A stretch of 64,000 nucleotides of DNA from Pusillimonas sp. UBA6240 (GTDB lineage Bacteria; Pseudomonadota; Gammaproteobacteria; Burkholderiales; Burkholderiaceae_B), in contig DJWC01000070.1 of NCBI GenBank assembly GCA_002441445.1, positions 14,743 through 78,742 of the forward strand. The letters run 5' to 3'. Below the pieces are notes generated by a model, which saw nothing but the letters and a program-made list of their open reading frames with translations, made no database searches and was not told where the DNA came from. Both the position numbers and the translations under genes were made by a program. Shown here in pieces: positions 33,838 to 43,115 of the stretch (positions are counted from its first letter, which is position 1; each line of letters begins with the position of its first letter).

Positions 33838-34821
33838 TTATTCAGCCGCCGCCCCCGCGGCCTTGACGACCTCGCCCCAGCGCGCATATTCGCTCTTTAT
33901 ATACGCTTTGTACTCGTCGGCGCTGCCGCCCAGAGTCAAAGTGCCTTGTTGACGCAGCTTGTCACTGACCTCCGGAGACGTCAAGGCCTTGTTGATCGCT
34001 TTATTCAACACGTCGATCACATCGGCGGGCGTACCCGCCGGCGCCACGATACCCTGCCAGGCCAGGCTCTCGAAGCCCGGGATCAGGCTTTCGGATATGG
34101 TCGGCACATCCGGCATGACCGGGGAACGGCTTTTGCTGGTGACCGCCAAGGCCTTCAATGTCCCGGCCTTCACCGGGGAAATCACCGTATTCAGCGTGGT
34201 GGTGGTGAACTGCGTAGCGCCCGCAATCAGGTCGACCTGAGCCGGAGCCGTACCCTTGTAGGGCACGTGTACCGCCTCGCCTCCCACGGCGCTCAGTATA
34301 TGCGCCGCGGTCAAATGTTCGATCGCCCCGGTGCCCGAAGAGGCATAGTTGTATTGTCCCGGCGCGGCTTTCACGAGGGCGATCAGATCCTTGGGGCTTG
34401 CCGCGTCGACCTTGGCGTTGATCGCCAACACCAGCGGAACCGCGGCTGTCAGGCCGACGGGCGCGAAGTCCTTCAAGGGGTCGAAACCCACCTGCTTGTA
34501 CACCCAGGGGGCGATGACGATGGATGACGTGTTATAGAGCAGCGTATAGCCATCCGCGGGCGCCTGCACCAGCGACGCCGCAGCGATATTGCCGGCGGCG
34601 CCGGCTTTGTTTTCCACAACGATGGGTTGGCCAAGCTCCTTGCTGACCGCCTCGGAAACGATGCGGGCCACTACATCGGTCGGCCCGCCCGGCGCAAATC
34701 CGACCAGCAGCCGTACCGGCTTCTCAGGCCATTTCGGCGCGGCAAGGGCATTGCCCATGCCTGCCAGCGTCAGCGCCGACAGGGCGCAGAATGATGCAAG
34801 GATGCGGGTGCTTCTATTCAT
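33838..34821 (-). CDS. Tripartite tricarboxylate transporter binding protein (Bug/TctC)
   Basis: Periplasmic binding protein of 327 residues: signal peptide to about residue 27 (ends ALA), then the canonical KPVRLLVGFAPGGPTDVVARIVSEAVSKELGQPIVVENKAGAAGNIAA start. These proteins bind carboxylates and feed TctAB membrane subunits or two-component sensors; none is in the window. It sits between the MaoC gene and the cyclase/ligase genes and presumably binds that operon's substrate. Confidence 0.94.
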   Translation of the reverse strand: MNRSTRILASFCALSALTLAGMGNALAAPKWPEKPVRLLVGFAPGGPTDVVARIVSEAVSKELGQPIVVENKAGAAGNIAAASLVQAPADGYTLLYNTSSIVIAPWVYKQVGFDPLKDFAPVGLTAAVPLVLAINAKVDAASPKDLIALVKAAPGQYNYASSGTGAIEHLTAAHILSAVGGEAVHVPYKGTAPAQVDLIAGATQFTTTTLNTVISPVKAGTLKALAVTSKSRSPVMPDVPTISESLIPGFESLAWQGIVAPAGTPADVIDVLNKAINKALTSPEVSDKLRQQGTLTLGGSADEYKAYIKSEYARWGEVVKAAGAAAE

Positions 34822-34880
34822 GTCTCACTCCAGTGTTGATCCAGCGTTAAGTGTTATGGAAAGCATTTCTTGCTGCGGCG

Positions 34881-35918
34881 TCATACTGTGGCTATCGGAT
34901 TCAGGGGGGATCCGACCGCGCCGGGCAAACGCAAGGGAGGCGCGGTCAGCATGAACGCATGCCGGCCATGCTCATGCAGCCATGCCGCCAGCTCGGTCAA
35001 ATACCACAGCTCGCCCAAATGAATGCCCAGTTTGAACAGGCAATGCTCGTGCAGAGGCAACAGCGCATGGCAGCCGTCGCCGTGGAAGTCGTAAGGCCGG
35101 TGCTCGACCGCATAGTTGTCGGCGATCAAGGCCGCCAGCCCGCTTTGGTCCACCCATGCCCGCAGCTTGTCATCGGCGCCGTCCAGAACGGCGCAAGATT
35201 GCGCGAGCTTTTCGGCGTCGGGCTGGCCGCCCATGGAAAGAATCAGGTCGGCAAAGCCGGTATGGAGGCACACCATATCGCCGCGCCGCAGGTCCACCCG
35301 ATCGCGCTCCATGACGCGCATCAAGTCGTCGTATCCCACCCGCCGGCGCGCATCGCCGAAATGGCGGCGCAAGTCTATCATCACGGCGCGCCCCTGTATG
35401 CCGTGGGTCGCCATATGTTCGATGCCCAGCCTATGAGCCCTGGATGAACCGTCGGCCGTATGGTCGGGATGGGAGAAATCGTCCTCCGGCCTGAAGCCGT
35501 TGTAGAAAACCATTTCCGCCTTGCCGTCGCCGTCGGCATCGAAATGCGAGCCTATGTGCGACAAGGCATCCCATTGCGTGGAGTACTGCAGGCTCATGGT
35601 CACCATATCATCGCAGGCCACGTCGGTGGTATTGTGGTCATGCCCGAATGAATGCAGAAAAACCGGCTTCCCGTCGACGCGCTTGGTGGCGGTCAGTTTC
35701 GGAGGATGCCTCGCCGGGTTCAGCACATTTCCGCCGGGCAAATCCAGCGGCAGGCTCAGGCTGAAGACTTTCCCGGCCTTGACCTCGCCAACCGCTTCCA
35801 GCACCTTTTCGGCCGTCAGAAGATTCAATCGGCCCAATTGGTCGTCGTCTCCGAACTCTCCCCAATTCGATCCTTCCGGCCTGTTTTTCCAGCGTCTTGC
35901 CACGTAGCTCTCCTTCAT
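34881..35918 (-). CDS. Cyclase-family (kynurenine-formamidase-like) metal hydrolase
   Basis: Protein of 345 residues, COG1878 cyclase fold. The metal motif HxGTHxD appears as H121-IGSH125-F-D127 (Thr to Ser variant), in QWDALSHIGSHFDADG. Members hydrolyse amides or lactones such as N-formylkynurenine or isatin. Its start codon overlaps the stop of the acyl-CoA ligase gene by 4 bp, so a hydrolysis step is coupled to CoA activation. A longer form of the family, as here, has poorly known substrates. Confidence 0.85.
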   Translation of the reverse strand: MKESYVARRWKNRPEGSNWGEFGDDDQLGRLNLLTAEKVLEAVGEVKAGKVFSLSLPLDLPGGNVLNPARHPPKLTATKRVDGKPVFLHSFGHDHNTTDVACDDMVTMSLQYSTQWDALSHIGSHFDADGDGKAEMVFYNGFRPEDDFSHPDHTADGSSRAHRLGIEHMATHGIQGRAVMIDLRRHFGDARRRVGYDDLMRVMERDRVDLRRGDMVCLHTGFADLILSMGGQPDAEKLAQSCAVLDGADDKLRAWVDQSGLAALIADNYAVEHRPYDFHGDGCHALLPLHEHCLFKLGIHLGELWYLTELAAWLHEHGRHAFMLTAPPLRLPGAVGSPLNPIATV

Positions 35919-37447
35919 CCGACAAGTCTTTTCTGATGTTGCGCCGCCAAGCGCGTATCGATGGCGTCAGCGGCTATCCGCGCAAGCTCGTGCCGCTTGA
36001 TTTTCTGGGTTTCCGTCTTCGGGATCTCGTCGACAAAAGCGAAGAATCGCGGAATCATGTAGCCGGCTATGCGTCCGGCCAGGAAATCCCGCAGCGCTCC
36101 GGGCTCCACCGGTTGCGCCGCGACGATCACGGCTTTCAGCTCCTCGCCCATGATCTCGTCGGGCACGCCCATCACCGCGCAGTCCCTGACCGCCGGATGC
36201 TTGAGCAAGTGCTGCTCTATCTCGGACGGAGCGATCATCTCGCCGCCGCGGCGTATCAACTCCTTCACACGGCCGTCGAAGTACAGATAGCCATCCTCGT
36301 CCAGATAACCGCGATCGCCGGTGTACAGCCATCCCTGCTTGAGCGTGGCCGCCGTGCTTTCGGGATTGTTCCAGTATCCGGTGAAGAACATGCCCTCCAC
36401 GGACGTAGCCGCGGTGATCTCGCCTTTTTCACCAACCGGCAAAACTCGCCCCTCTGGATCGCGGATCGCTATTTCCACCCCTTTCCGCGGGCGCCCCACC
36501 GAACCCATGCGCGTCTCGTTCAGCGTATTCATCGTGACCCAGCCGCCGGTCTCCGTCATGCCGTAAAGTTCGTGGACCCTGATGCCGTAGCGGCTCTGCA
36601 CTTCCCGCCATACACGTTCGGGAGCGCCACCGCCGACGCACCATTTCAGGCCATGGCCGCGGCATGCGCCGGCATGCTGCTTTTCGAGTATGGACAGCAC
36701 CGTGCCCACGAAGGTGAATCCCGTGGCTCCATACGCCACGGCGTCGTCAAAGAAGCGGCTGGCCGAAAACTTGGGCAGCAGCACCAGGGTGGCTCCCGCC
36801 GTCAGGGTCGACGTGACCGCATACATTTGCGGATTGGCATGGAACAGCGGCAGAAAGACCATGATGCGGTCATCCGCGTTCACCTCCAGCGAGCGCACCA
36901 TATCTATCCCGGCCGACACATATGCCTGATGCGGCAGGACCGCCCCCTTGGGCAGGCCGGTGGTGCCGGAGGTATAAAGAATGCTGTTGGCGGAGAGAGG
37001 CTCGGGCTCTCTGTCCCGGAGGCAACGGTCCACCTGCTTCAGCGGCGGCGTTTCCATATCCGGTTCTATCATTTCTTTACGCAAGCGGTCCCCAAGTTCG
37101 TCGATATCGCCGCGCTTGGCCTGGTAAAGTTCGGGTTCGACCAGCAGGATCTCGGCCTCGCTCTGGCGCAGCGTGTACCGCAGGCCTTCCCCCATCAGGC
37201 CGACATTCAGCGGCACTGTGACCGCCCCCAGCTCGCTGACGGCAAACCAGGCCACCAGAAAAGCCGGCCGGTTGCCGCACAAGATCGCAACGCGGCTGCC
37301 GGCGCATACGCCGAGACCGCGCAGCCGCCGCGCATACGCGGACACCATCGCCGCCATCTGGCCATAATTGATTTCAGTCTCGCCATAGACCAGGAAAGCC
37401 TTCTCTCGCTGGTTGGCGGCATGCAAATATAAATAGTCGGTGATCAC
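35915..37447 (-). CDS. AMP-forming acyl-CoA synthetase
   Basis: Adenylate-forming ligase of 510 residues. The P-loop-like SILYTSGTTGLPKGAVL, the A5-type YGMTETGGWVTMN, the A7 TGDRGYLDEDGYLYFDGR and the A8/A10 hinge and lysine (RGGEMIAPSEIEQ ... PKTETQKIKRHEL) are all present. It starts with GTG. It would activate a free acid with ATP for the acyl-CoA dehydrogenase upstream and MaoC hydratase downstream. Substrate class (aliphatic or aromatic) is not decidable here. Confidence 0.93.
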   Translation of the reverse strand: MITDYLYLHAANQREKAFLVYGETEINYGQMAAMVSAYARRLRGLGVCAGSRVAILCGNRPAFLVAWFAVSELGAVTVPLNVGLMGEGLRYTLRQSEAEILLVEPELYQAKRGDIDELGDRLRKEMIEPDMETPPLKQVDRCLRDREPEPLSANSILYTSGTTGLPKGAVLPHQAYVSAGIDMVRSLEVNADDRIMVFLPLFHANPQMYAVTSTLTAGATLVLLPKFSASRFFDDAVAYGATGFTFVGTVLSILEKQHAGACRGHGLKWCVGGGAPERVWREVQSRYGIRVHELYGMTETGGWVTMNTLNETRMGSVGRPRKGVEIAIRDPEGRVLPVGEKGEITAATSVEGMFFTGYWNNPESTAATLKQGWLYTGDRGYLDEDGYLYFDGRVKELIRRGGEMIAPSEIEQHLLKHPAVRDCAVMGVPDEIMGEELKAVIVAAQPVEPGALRDFLAGRIAGYMIPRFFAFVDEIPKTETQKIKRHELARIAADAIDTRLAAQHQKRLVG

Positions 37448-37473
37448 CCGGTTTCCCTTTGTCGCTGCGCTGC

Positions 37474-38670
37474 TCAGCCTTTTGCCGGCATAATGTTTTG
37501 GCTGAACCTGAACAGGTGTTTGCCGATAGTGTTCTTCAGAATCTCGGACGAGCCGCCGGCTATTTCGTAGGCCTTCGCATCCCGCAAATAGCGTCCAAAC
37601 GCCGCGTTTTCGGTCACCCCATAGGCGCCGCAGATTTGCACCGCCTGCTCGGCGGTCCGGGTGGCCACCCGGCTGGCCAGCAGCTTGGCTTCGCTTGAAT
37701 ACCGCGCAATGTCCTCATGCCGGTCCAGAGAGCGGCAGGCCTCGTACACCAGGAGCCGGGCCGCGTCGATCTCCGCCATCATGTCGGCGAAGTACCACTG
37801 GATGCCCTGGAACTCGATAACCTGCTGATCGAACGCCGTCCTGCCCGCGGCAAAAGCCAGGGCCCGGTCGAAGGCCGCCCGCGCAATGCCGATGCTGATG
37901 GCGCCCGCGACCGTCCGGGAAAAATCCAGGGTCGTCACCGCCTGGCGCACGCCCTTGCCTTCCTGGCCGACCAGATGATCCAGCGGCAGCAGCACATCAT
38001 CGAGCACCAGATCGACGTGCGGCCCGTTGCGCAAGCCGAAGGTGCTGGCATTGGGCCCTTGCTCCGTCGATACGCCCGGCATATCGTTGCGCACGAAGAA
38101 GGTGGATACGCCCACGTCTGTTTCTGCCAGGATGATGTACGCTTCCGCCGCCGACCCTGAAGTGATGAACGATTTGCGTCCCTTGACCCGCCAGCCTTCC
38201 GGCGTCCTGACGGCCTTGGTATCCAGGCTGCGGATGTCGCTGCCATGGTTGGCCTCGGTCAGCGCGTAGGACGTGATCAGGCCCTGGCTGAACTGGGGCA
38301 GCACCTGCTGCTGCAGGGATGCGCCGCCGAACAGTTTGATCAGCGTCTGCGCCTGCAGAATGGTGATGAGGCTGATTCCCACCGCCGCGCTCGCATACGA
38401 AGATTCTTCAAAAACCGCAGCGCATTCCGTGAAGCCGGCTTCCTGGCCGCCCCATTTCCGCTCCAGCGTCAATGATGTGTAGCCTTTGCGAGCCAGGCGC
38501 TTGATGGATTCGATCGGGTAGACATCCTCGCGGTCGATCTGGTCGGCAAATGGCAGCACGTCGTCAGCCACCGCCGCGCATAGCTGATCCAGAAAACGCG
38601 CGTCGGCAATATCCCGCCACAGTTTCCGGCTCCATTCATAAGGCTGCGCTTCCGTCTGTCTCACACCCAT
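37474..38670 (-). CDS. Acyl-CoA dehydrogenase
   Basis: FAD-dependent dehydrogenase of 398 residues, standard ACAD length. Motifs: YALTEANHGSDIRSLDTKA near the FAD site, and a C-terminal AYEIAGGSSEILKNTIGKHL with the catalytic Glu region. First gene of the minus-strand operon with acyl-CoA synthetase, cyclase, Bug protein and MaoC hydratase. It diverges from the IclR gene at 38821, with a candidate operator in the 150-bp gap. Confidence 0.93.
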   Translation of the reverse strand: MGVRQTEAQPYEWSRKLWRDIADARFLDQLCAAVADDVLPFADQIDREDVYPIESIKRLARKGYTSLTLERKWGGQEAGFTECAAVFEESSYASAAVGISLITILQAQTLIKLFGGASLQQQVLPQFSQGLITSYALTEANHGSDIRSLDTKAVRTPEGWRVKGRKSFITSGSAAEAYIILAETDVGVSTFFVRNDMPGVSTEQGPNASTFGLRNGPHVDLVLDDVLLPLDHLVGQEGKGVRQAVTTLDFSRTVAGAISIGIARAAFDRALAFAAGRTAFDQQVIEFQGIQWYFADMMAEIDAARLLVYEACRSLDRHEDIARYSSEAKLLASRVATRTAEQAVQICGAYGVTENAAFGRYLRDAKAYEIAGGSSEILKNTIGKHLFRFSQNIMPAKG

Positions 38671-38757
38671 TCCCTCCTCGTCATTCGTGCTGCCGCCAAG
38701 GGCATTTCCCGCGCAATCTACTAGGCCGTAGCCGCAAATGCTGCTAAAGTATCCATA

Positions 38758-38776
38758 AGTTCCGGCAGACGGAACA
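38758..38776. promoter_or_regulatory. Candidate IclR-type operator (GTTCCG-N5-CGGAAC)
   Basis: AGTTCCGGCAGACGGAACA: perfect 6-bp arms GTTCCG/CGGAAC with a 5-bp spacer, between the divergent acyl-CoA dehydrogenase and IclR genes. It shares length and ends with the site at 43116-43134 next to another IclR gene. Confidence 0.6.
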
Positions 38777-38820
38777 AAAGTCCCGAGATACAGAACAAAT
38801 TTGATTCAGCAAGTTTTTTC

Positions 38821-39618
38821 ATGAAGGTAGAAACTTCCCAAGCAGCTCCGCCGCCACCGTCGGATACCGTGCAAAGCGTCAAGCGGGCTCTCGAAATCCT
38901 GCACATCCTGTCCTTCAATGCTTCATCCTCGGGCATGCGCTTTTCCGACCTTCAAGCCCAAAGCGGCTTGAGCAAGGGCACACTGCATCGGCTGCTCAAG
39001 TCCCTTCTGGCAGGTGGATTCGTAGAGCAGGCGGCCGGCAGCCGCGTCTACTACCTTGGCCTGGAGTTTCTTTCCATGGGCGAACGGGCGGCCAATCGGC
39101 TGGACATCAGGGCGGTCACGCGGCCCAGCCTCGAACGCCTGGCGCATGCCACCGGCGACACGGTCATGCTGACCATACGCAGCGGCCTGGATGCGGTCTG
39201 CATAGACAGGCACGAAGGATCCTTCCCCGTAAAGGTATTGACCCAGAATGTGGGGACGCGGCGCCCGTTGGGCGTCGGCTCCGGCAGCCTCGCCCTGCTT
39301 GCCGCCGCGCCCGATGAAGAAGTGGAAAACGTATTGCGCCGCAATGCGCACAGGCTGGCGGCTTATCCCAGCGTAAGCGTCGATACGCTGCGCAAGGCCG
39401 TTGCCGACACGCGAGAGCGCGGTTATGCTTTCAACCCGGGGCACCTGCTGAAAGGCATGTATGGCATAGGCGTGACCATTTACCTTGCGAAGCAGCCCGT
39501 TGCCGCCCTTAGCATCGCCGCCAACTATGGCCGCATGAATGTCGAAAGGCGCAAGGAAATAGCGGAGATGCTCAAGCGGGAAGCCGCAAGGCTGACCGAT
39601 GAACTGGGCGCGAAATAG
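38821..39618 (+). CDS. IclR-family transcriptional regulator
   Basis: Regulator of 265 residues: N-terminal winged HTH (about 18-80, SVKRALEILHILSFNAS ... LSKGTLHRLLKSLLAGGFV) and the C-terminal effector domain with CIDRHEGSFPVKV and GYAFNPGHLLKGMYGIGVTIY. It diverges from the acyl-CoA dehydrogenase operon, its probable target. The ATG lacks a clear SD and follows a T-run. An inverted repeat at 38758-38776 fits as its operator. Confidence 0.92.
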   Translation: MKVETSQAAPPPPSDTVQSVKRALEILHILSFNASSSGMRFSDLQAQSGLSKGTLHRLLKSLLAGGFVEQAAGSRVYYLGLEFLSMGERAANRLDIRAVTRPSLERLAHATGDTVMLTIRSGLDAVCIDRHEGSFPVKVLTQNVGTRRPLGVGSGSLALLAAAPDEEVENVLRRNAHRLAAYPSVSVDTLRKAVADTRERGYAFNPGHLLKGMYGIGVTIYLAKQPVAALSIAANYGRMNVERRKEIAEMLKREAARLTDELGAK

Positions 39619-39672
39619 CGCATACCGCGCTACAGTACAGACTCCAAATAACACCACACCCCACGGCACAGC

Positions 39673-40392
39673 ATGGATAAATACGTATTGGTCACCGGCG
39701 GCAGCAACGGCATAGGCAAGGCCATCATCGAACGCCTGGCGGAAGACGGCTATCACACCATCAATCTGGATAAGTCGGCGCCCGCCGCCCTGTCCCGAAA
39801 CGAAACCTATATAGCCGCCGATCTCTGCGATACCGACGCCCTGTCATCCACGCTGGCGGACTTGTGCCGCCGCCATCGGATTCTCCGGCTGGTCAATAAT
39901 GCCGGCATGGTCAAGCCGGCCACGCTGGAGGACACTACGCTCGACGACATGCGCGCGGTTGCGCGCTTGAACCTGGAAGCCCCGCTGCTCATCGCCCAGC
40001 GGTTGCTTCCCGCCATGAAAACGGCGCGCTTCGGCCGCGTCGTCAATGTCAGCTCCCGCGCGGCCTTGGGCAAGGAACAGCGCAGCGCTTATGCGGCATC
40101 CAAGGCGGGCCTGCTCGGCATGACGCGCACATGGGCGCTGGAACTGGCGCGCCACGGCATCACGGTCAATGCCGTCGGCCCAGGCCCCATCGCCACCGAA
40201 CTATTCATGGCCGCCAATCCGCCGGAAGCTGAAAAGACCAAACAGATATTGCGTTCCGTGCCGCTGGGGCGCGTGGGCCAGCCCGCGGAAGTGGCGCACG
40301 GCGTGGCGTCCTTCCTGGACGAGCGTGCGGGCTTCATTACAGGCCAGGTTCTATACATCTGCGGCGGCATGACCGTGGGCCTGGCTTCCTAG
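39673..40392 (+). CDS. Short-chain dehydrogenase/reductase
   Basis: SDR of 239 residues: nucleotide motif VTGGSNGIGKAI, NNAG (VNNAGMV), catalytic Ser (VNVSSRAAL) and YxxxK (SAYAASKAG). An acidic residue at the end of beta2 (NLDKSAP) suggests NAD preference. It follows the IclR gene by 54 bp on the same strand and could be the 3-hydroxyacyl-CoA dehydrogenase missing from the divergent operon, though this is only positional. Confidence 0.9.
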   Translation: MDKYVLVTGGSNGIGKAIIERLAEDGYHTINLDKSAPAALSRNETYIAADLCDTDALSSTLADLCRRHRILRLVNNAGMVKPATLEDTTLDDMRAVARLNLEAPLLIAQRLLPAMKTARFGRVVNVSSRAALGKEQRSAYAASKAGLLGMTRTWALELARHGITVNAVGPGPIATELFMAANPPEAEKTKQILRSVPLGRVGQPAEVAHGVASFLDERAGFITGQVLYICGGMTVGLAS

Positions 40393-40492
40393 AACCCGCC
40401 GGCGCTCCAGCCCGATCAAGCCTGCCAGTGCCAAAGCTCCTTGGCGCCGATAGCGCCGGGGCAGTTCGCATCCATGCAGCATCCTGATGGCT

Positions 40493-41257
40493 TCAGCTTG
40501 CCGCAGCGGCCTTGTTCAGCCTGGCATTCTGGGCCTTTTCGCGATAGCGCATGATGCGCTCCTTGATGCCGGGCTTGGCCGCCGATGCGACCAGGGCCTT
40601 CAGGTCGCGTGCCGCCAGGCCGGCTTCCTCGCCGGAAGCCGCGTAGATTCTTGCGCGGGTCTCGTCATCCAGCGTTTGCGCGCGGCGCCCGATACGGTCG
40701 ACTTCCTCCGCGGCCTGCGGCCCTGCGATATGCCGCGTCGCCAAACCGCTGCGCAGCGCCTCGTCCGCGCCGATGCGCCGGCCGCTGCATATCCAATCGC
40801 GGGCCGCGCCCGCGCCCACCAGCCTGGCCAACCGCCCGGTGCCCAGCACCAGGCCAAAGCCCGCACCGGGGAAGCAGAAATCCGCGTCATCCACGATGAC
40901 GCGCTCTTCGCAGGCGGCGAACAGGTCGGCGCCCGCTCCCATGATGCGGCCCTGCCCCAAGGCGACCGTCGCGAAAGGCGCGGCGCGAATGGACTGCAAT
41001 AAAAGCTCCACGCGCACGAAGCGGGCCAGCAGAGTGTCATCGGTCTCGTCTTCGAGCCCGGACAGATCGAAGCCCGTACAGAAATGCTTGCCTCGACCCC
41101 GCAGGACCAGCAAGGCGATCCCCGTTTCCCGGCACTCGTCGGCCAGGCCCTGCAGCGCGCCGACCAGCTCATGCGACAGGCAGTTTCCCGCTTCGGGCCG
41201 ATTCAGTGTGGCATTCACCACCTTGCCTCGGCGTTCGATATCCAGCACGCTTTCCAT
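40493..41257 (-). CDS. Enoyl-CoA hydratase/isomerase (crotonase) family
   Basis: Crotonase of 254 residues. Oxyanion-hole segments GKHFCTGFDLS and GRIMGAGADLFAACE are present, but the two catalytic glutamates are not both evident (the second-Glu region reads FCFPGAGFGLVLG), so a reaction other than plain hydration is possible. Last gene of the three-gene operon with a thiol dioxygenase and CoA-transferase, 6 bp after the former. Confidence 0.88.
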   Translation of the reverse strand: MESVLDIERRGKVVNATLNRPEAGNCLSHELVGALQGLADECRETGIALLVLRGRGKHFCTGFDLSGLEDETDDTLLARFVRVELLLQSIRAAPFATVALGQGRIMGAGADLFAACEERVIVDDADFCFPGAGFGLVLGTGRLARLVGAGAARDWICSGRRIGADEALRSGLATRHIAGPQAAEEVDRIGRRAQTLDDETRARIYAASGEEAGLAARDLKALVASAAKPGIKERIMRYREKAQNARLNKAAAAS

Positions 41258-41263
41258 ACCCGC

Positions 41264-41848
41264 CTATGCCGCCCCGGCCCAAAGATTGGGCACCATTTCA
41301 TTGGAATACCCCGACACGAACTCCTTGCGCTCGCCCGTAAGGCTATCGTATACATTGCGCCGGATGCGGCCGATGTTCCCGCCATAAAGATGGATGCTGA
41401 TGGACACCTGATCGTCGTAAGCATTGCTTACGCGATGGATATCGCCTATCGCCGGCGAGACACAGGCCACCTTCCCCGGCAACAGGATTTGCTCAGGGCC
41501 CTCGGGCTCCAGCCCCGACGGCGTCAAGCGATAGCGCTGGTCTATTTCAGCGCCGCGCAGCATGCCTATGACGCCCCATACCGTATGATCATGTACCGGT
41601 GTAGCCTGGCCCGGCCCCCACACGAAACTGACGAGCGAAAAACGGTCTTGCGGGTCCCCGTATAAAAGATACTGCCGATAATACTGAGGATGCGGCTCGG
41701 CCATGGCTTCGGGCAGCCAGTCATCGTTCGCGACCAGCCCGGCGATCAGGCCGCTCGCTTCCGCCAATGCGTCCCGCTCGGCGAGGCCAGGCTTGTCCGC
41801 CATGCGGCTGAGCGCCGCAATGGTACTGCGCAGCTTGTTTTGGCTCAT
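41264..41848 (-). CDS. Thiol dioxygenase, cysteine-dioxygenase type I family, closest to 3-mercaptopropionate dioxygenase
   Basis: Cupin iron enzyme of 194 residues. Iron ligands H86, H88 (TPVHDHTVWG) and H138 (GDIHRVSNAY); the Ser-His-Tyr set S151/H153/Y155 (SISIHLYGG). The arginine that binds cysteine carboxylate in mammalian CDO aligns with Q59 (YRQYLLYG), and the Cys of the CDO crosslink aligns with Gly; both mark Gln-type 3-mercaptopropionate dioxygenases. Expected product is a sulfinic acid. Start at 41848 overlaps the CoA-transferase stop by 4 bp and has a GGGGGAA SD; a longer frame to 42016 is not credible. Confidence 0.88.
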   Translation of the reverse strand: MSQNKLRSTIAALSRMADKPGLAERDALAEASGLIAGLVANDDWLPEAMAEPHPQYYRQYLLYGDPQDRFSLVSFVWGPGQATPVHDHTVWGVIGMLRGAEIDQRYRLTPSGLEPEGPEQILLPGKVACVSPAIGDIHRVSNAYDDQVSISIHLYGGNIGRIRRNVYDSLTGERKEFVSGYSNEMVPNLWAGAA

Positions 41849-43023
41849 GGCAAAGTTCCCCCGGCAAAAGCCGCATAACGGCCGCGGACGGCCTCGGTGT
41901 GTTCGCCCAGGGCGGGCGGATTGCTTCGTATCGGCAAGCCCGCGCCATCGAATCTTAGCGGCGATGCGAAGGTGTTGATGGGCGTGCCGTCCGGCAGCGA
42001 TATATTCTTCACCCATCCCATGTGCTCGACCTGCGGATCGGACAATGCGGCGGCATAGTCGTTGATGCGCGCGTGCGGTACGCCGGCATCATTGAACGCG
42101 GCTATCCAATGCTCCACGGGCTGCTGCGTGAAGCGCTGTTCCAGGATGCCCTTCAGTTCGACTTGGTTGGCGGCGCGATCGCCCGTGGTGGCGAACCGGG
42201 GATCCGCTTCCAGCTCGGGCATATCCACCACCGCGCATACCGCGGACCACAGCTTCTGGTTGCCCGCCGCAATGGCAAAATAGCCGTCCGCCGCGGCAAA
42301 GGCCTGATAGGGCGCGTTGCGGGGATGGGCCGAGCCCATGCGGCGCGGGCTGCGCCCCGTGCCGAAGTATTCGCTGGTTTGCAGGGCCGCCACGCCCAGC
42401 GTGCAGCCGAACATCGGCACGTCGATATGCGCCCCGCGGCCGCCGGCGCGCACCCGCGCCAGCGTCGAGACGATGGCGAAGGCCGCGTACAGCCCCGATG
42501 AAAAATCCGAAATCGGCACGCCGCATTTGGCCGGAGCGCCGTCGGCGTCGCCGGTGACGCTCATGACGCCCGCGGCCGCCTGCATGGTCAGGTCGAAGCC
42601 GCCTTCGCGCGAACGCGGGCCGCTTTGACCGTAGGCCGATATGGAGCAATACACCAGCGCAGGCCGCTCTTTTTCAAACCGCCCGTAGTCCAGGCCCAGG
42701 CGCTGCATGACGCCCGGCCGATTGTTCTCGATCACGACATCGGCGTCCAGAATCAACTGGCGCGCCAGTTCGGCGTCATCCGCCTGCTTCAGATCGAGCT
42801 GCACCGAAAGCTTGTTGCGATTGAGCGATGCGAAATTCTCGCTGAATCCGTTCTTGATGGGCGGCCACTGGCGCAGCGTATCGCCGGCCGGCGGCTCGAC
42901 CTTGATGACCTCCGCCCCCATGTCGGCCAGCAGCATGCCGCAAAACGGCCCGGCCGCCACCGCGCAGAATTCGATCACCTTCACGCCTGCCAGCGGAAGG
43001 TCCGCCTGACTGAGTTCATCCAT
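41845..43023 (-). CDS. Family III (CaiB/BaiF) CoA-transferase
   Basis: CoA-transferase of 392 residues (start at 43023, MDELSQADLPLAGVKVIEF; a longer frame opens at 43110). Catalytic D173 in CGVPISDFSSGLYA; also LLADMGAEVIKVEPP and ENNRPGVMQRLGLDYG. It overlaps the thiol dioxygenase gene by 4 bp. In Advenella and Variovorax a family III transferase activates 3-sulfinopropionate after 3-mercaptopropionate dioxygenase, which makes the same order of steps attractive here. Divergent from the IclR gene at 43228. Confidence 0.9.
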   Translation of the reverse strand: MDELSQADLPLAGVKVIEFCAVAAGPFCGMLLADMGAEVIKVEPPAGDTLRQWPPIKNGFSENFASLNRNKLSVQLDLKQADDAELARQLILDADVVIENNRPGVMQRLGLDYGRFEKERPALVYCSISAYGQSGPRSREGGFDLTMQAAAGVMSVTGDADGAPAKCGVPISDFSSGLYAAFAIVSTLARVRAGGRGAHIDVPMFGCTLGVAALQTSEYFGTGRSPRRMGSAHPRNAPYQAFAAADGYFAIAAGNQKLWSAVCAVVDMPELEADPRFATTGDRAANQVELKGILEQRFTQQPVEHWIAAFNDAGVPHARINDYAAALSDPQVEHMGWVKNISLPDGTPINTFASPLRFDGAGLPIRSNPPALGEHTEAVRGRYAAFAGGTLP

Positions 43024-43115
43024 ACATGCCCTAGAGTGTTGCCATGCGGCGGACCCATTGCCCTTTGCCGCCAGTTTGCGAAAAGATAGCATAGTCTTCC
43101 CAAAATTCAAAATGC

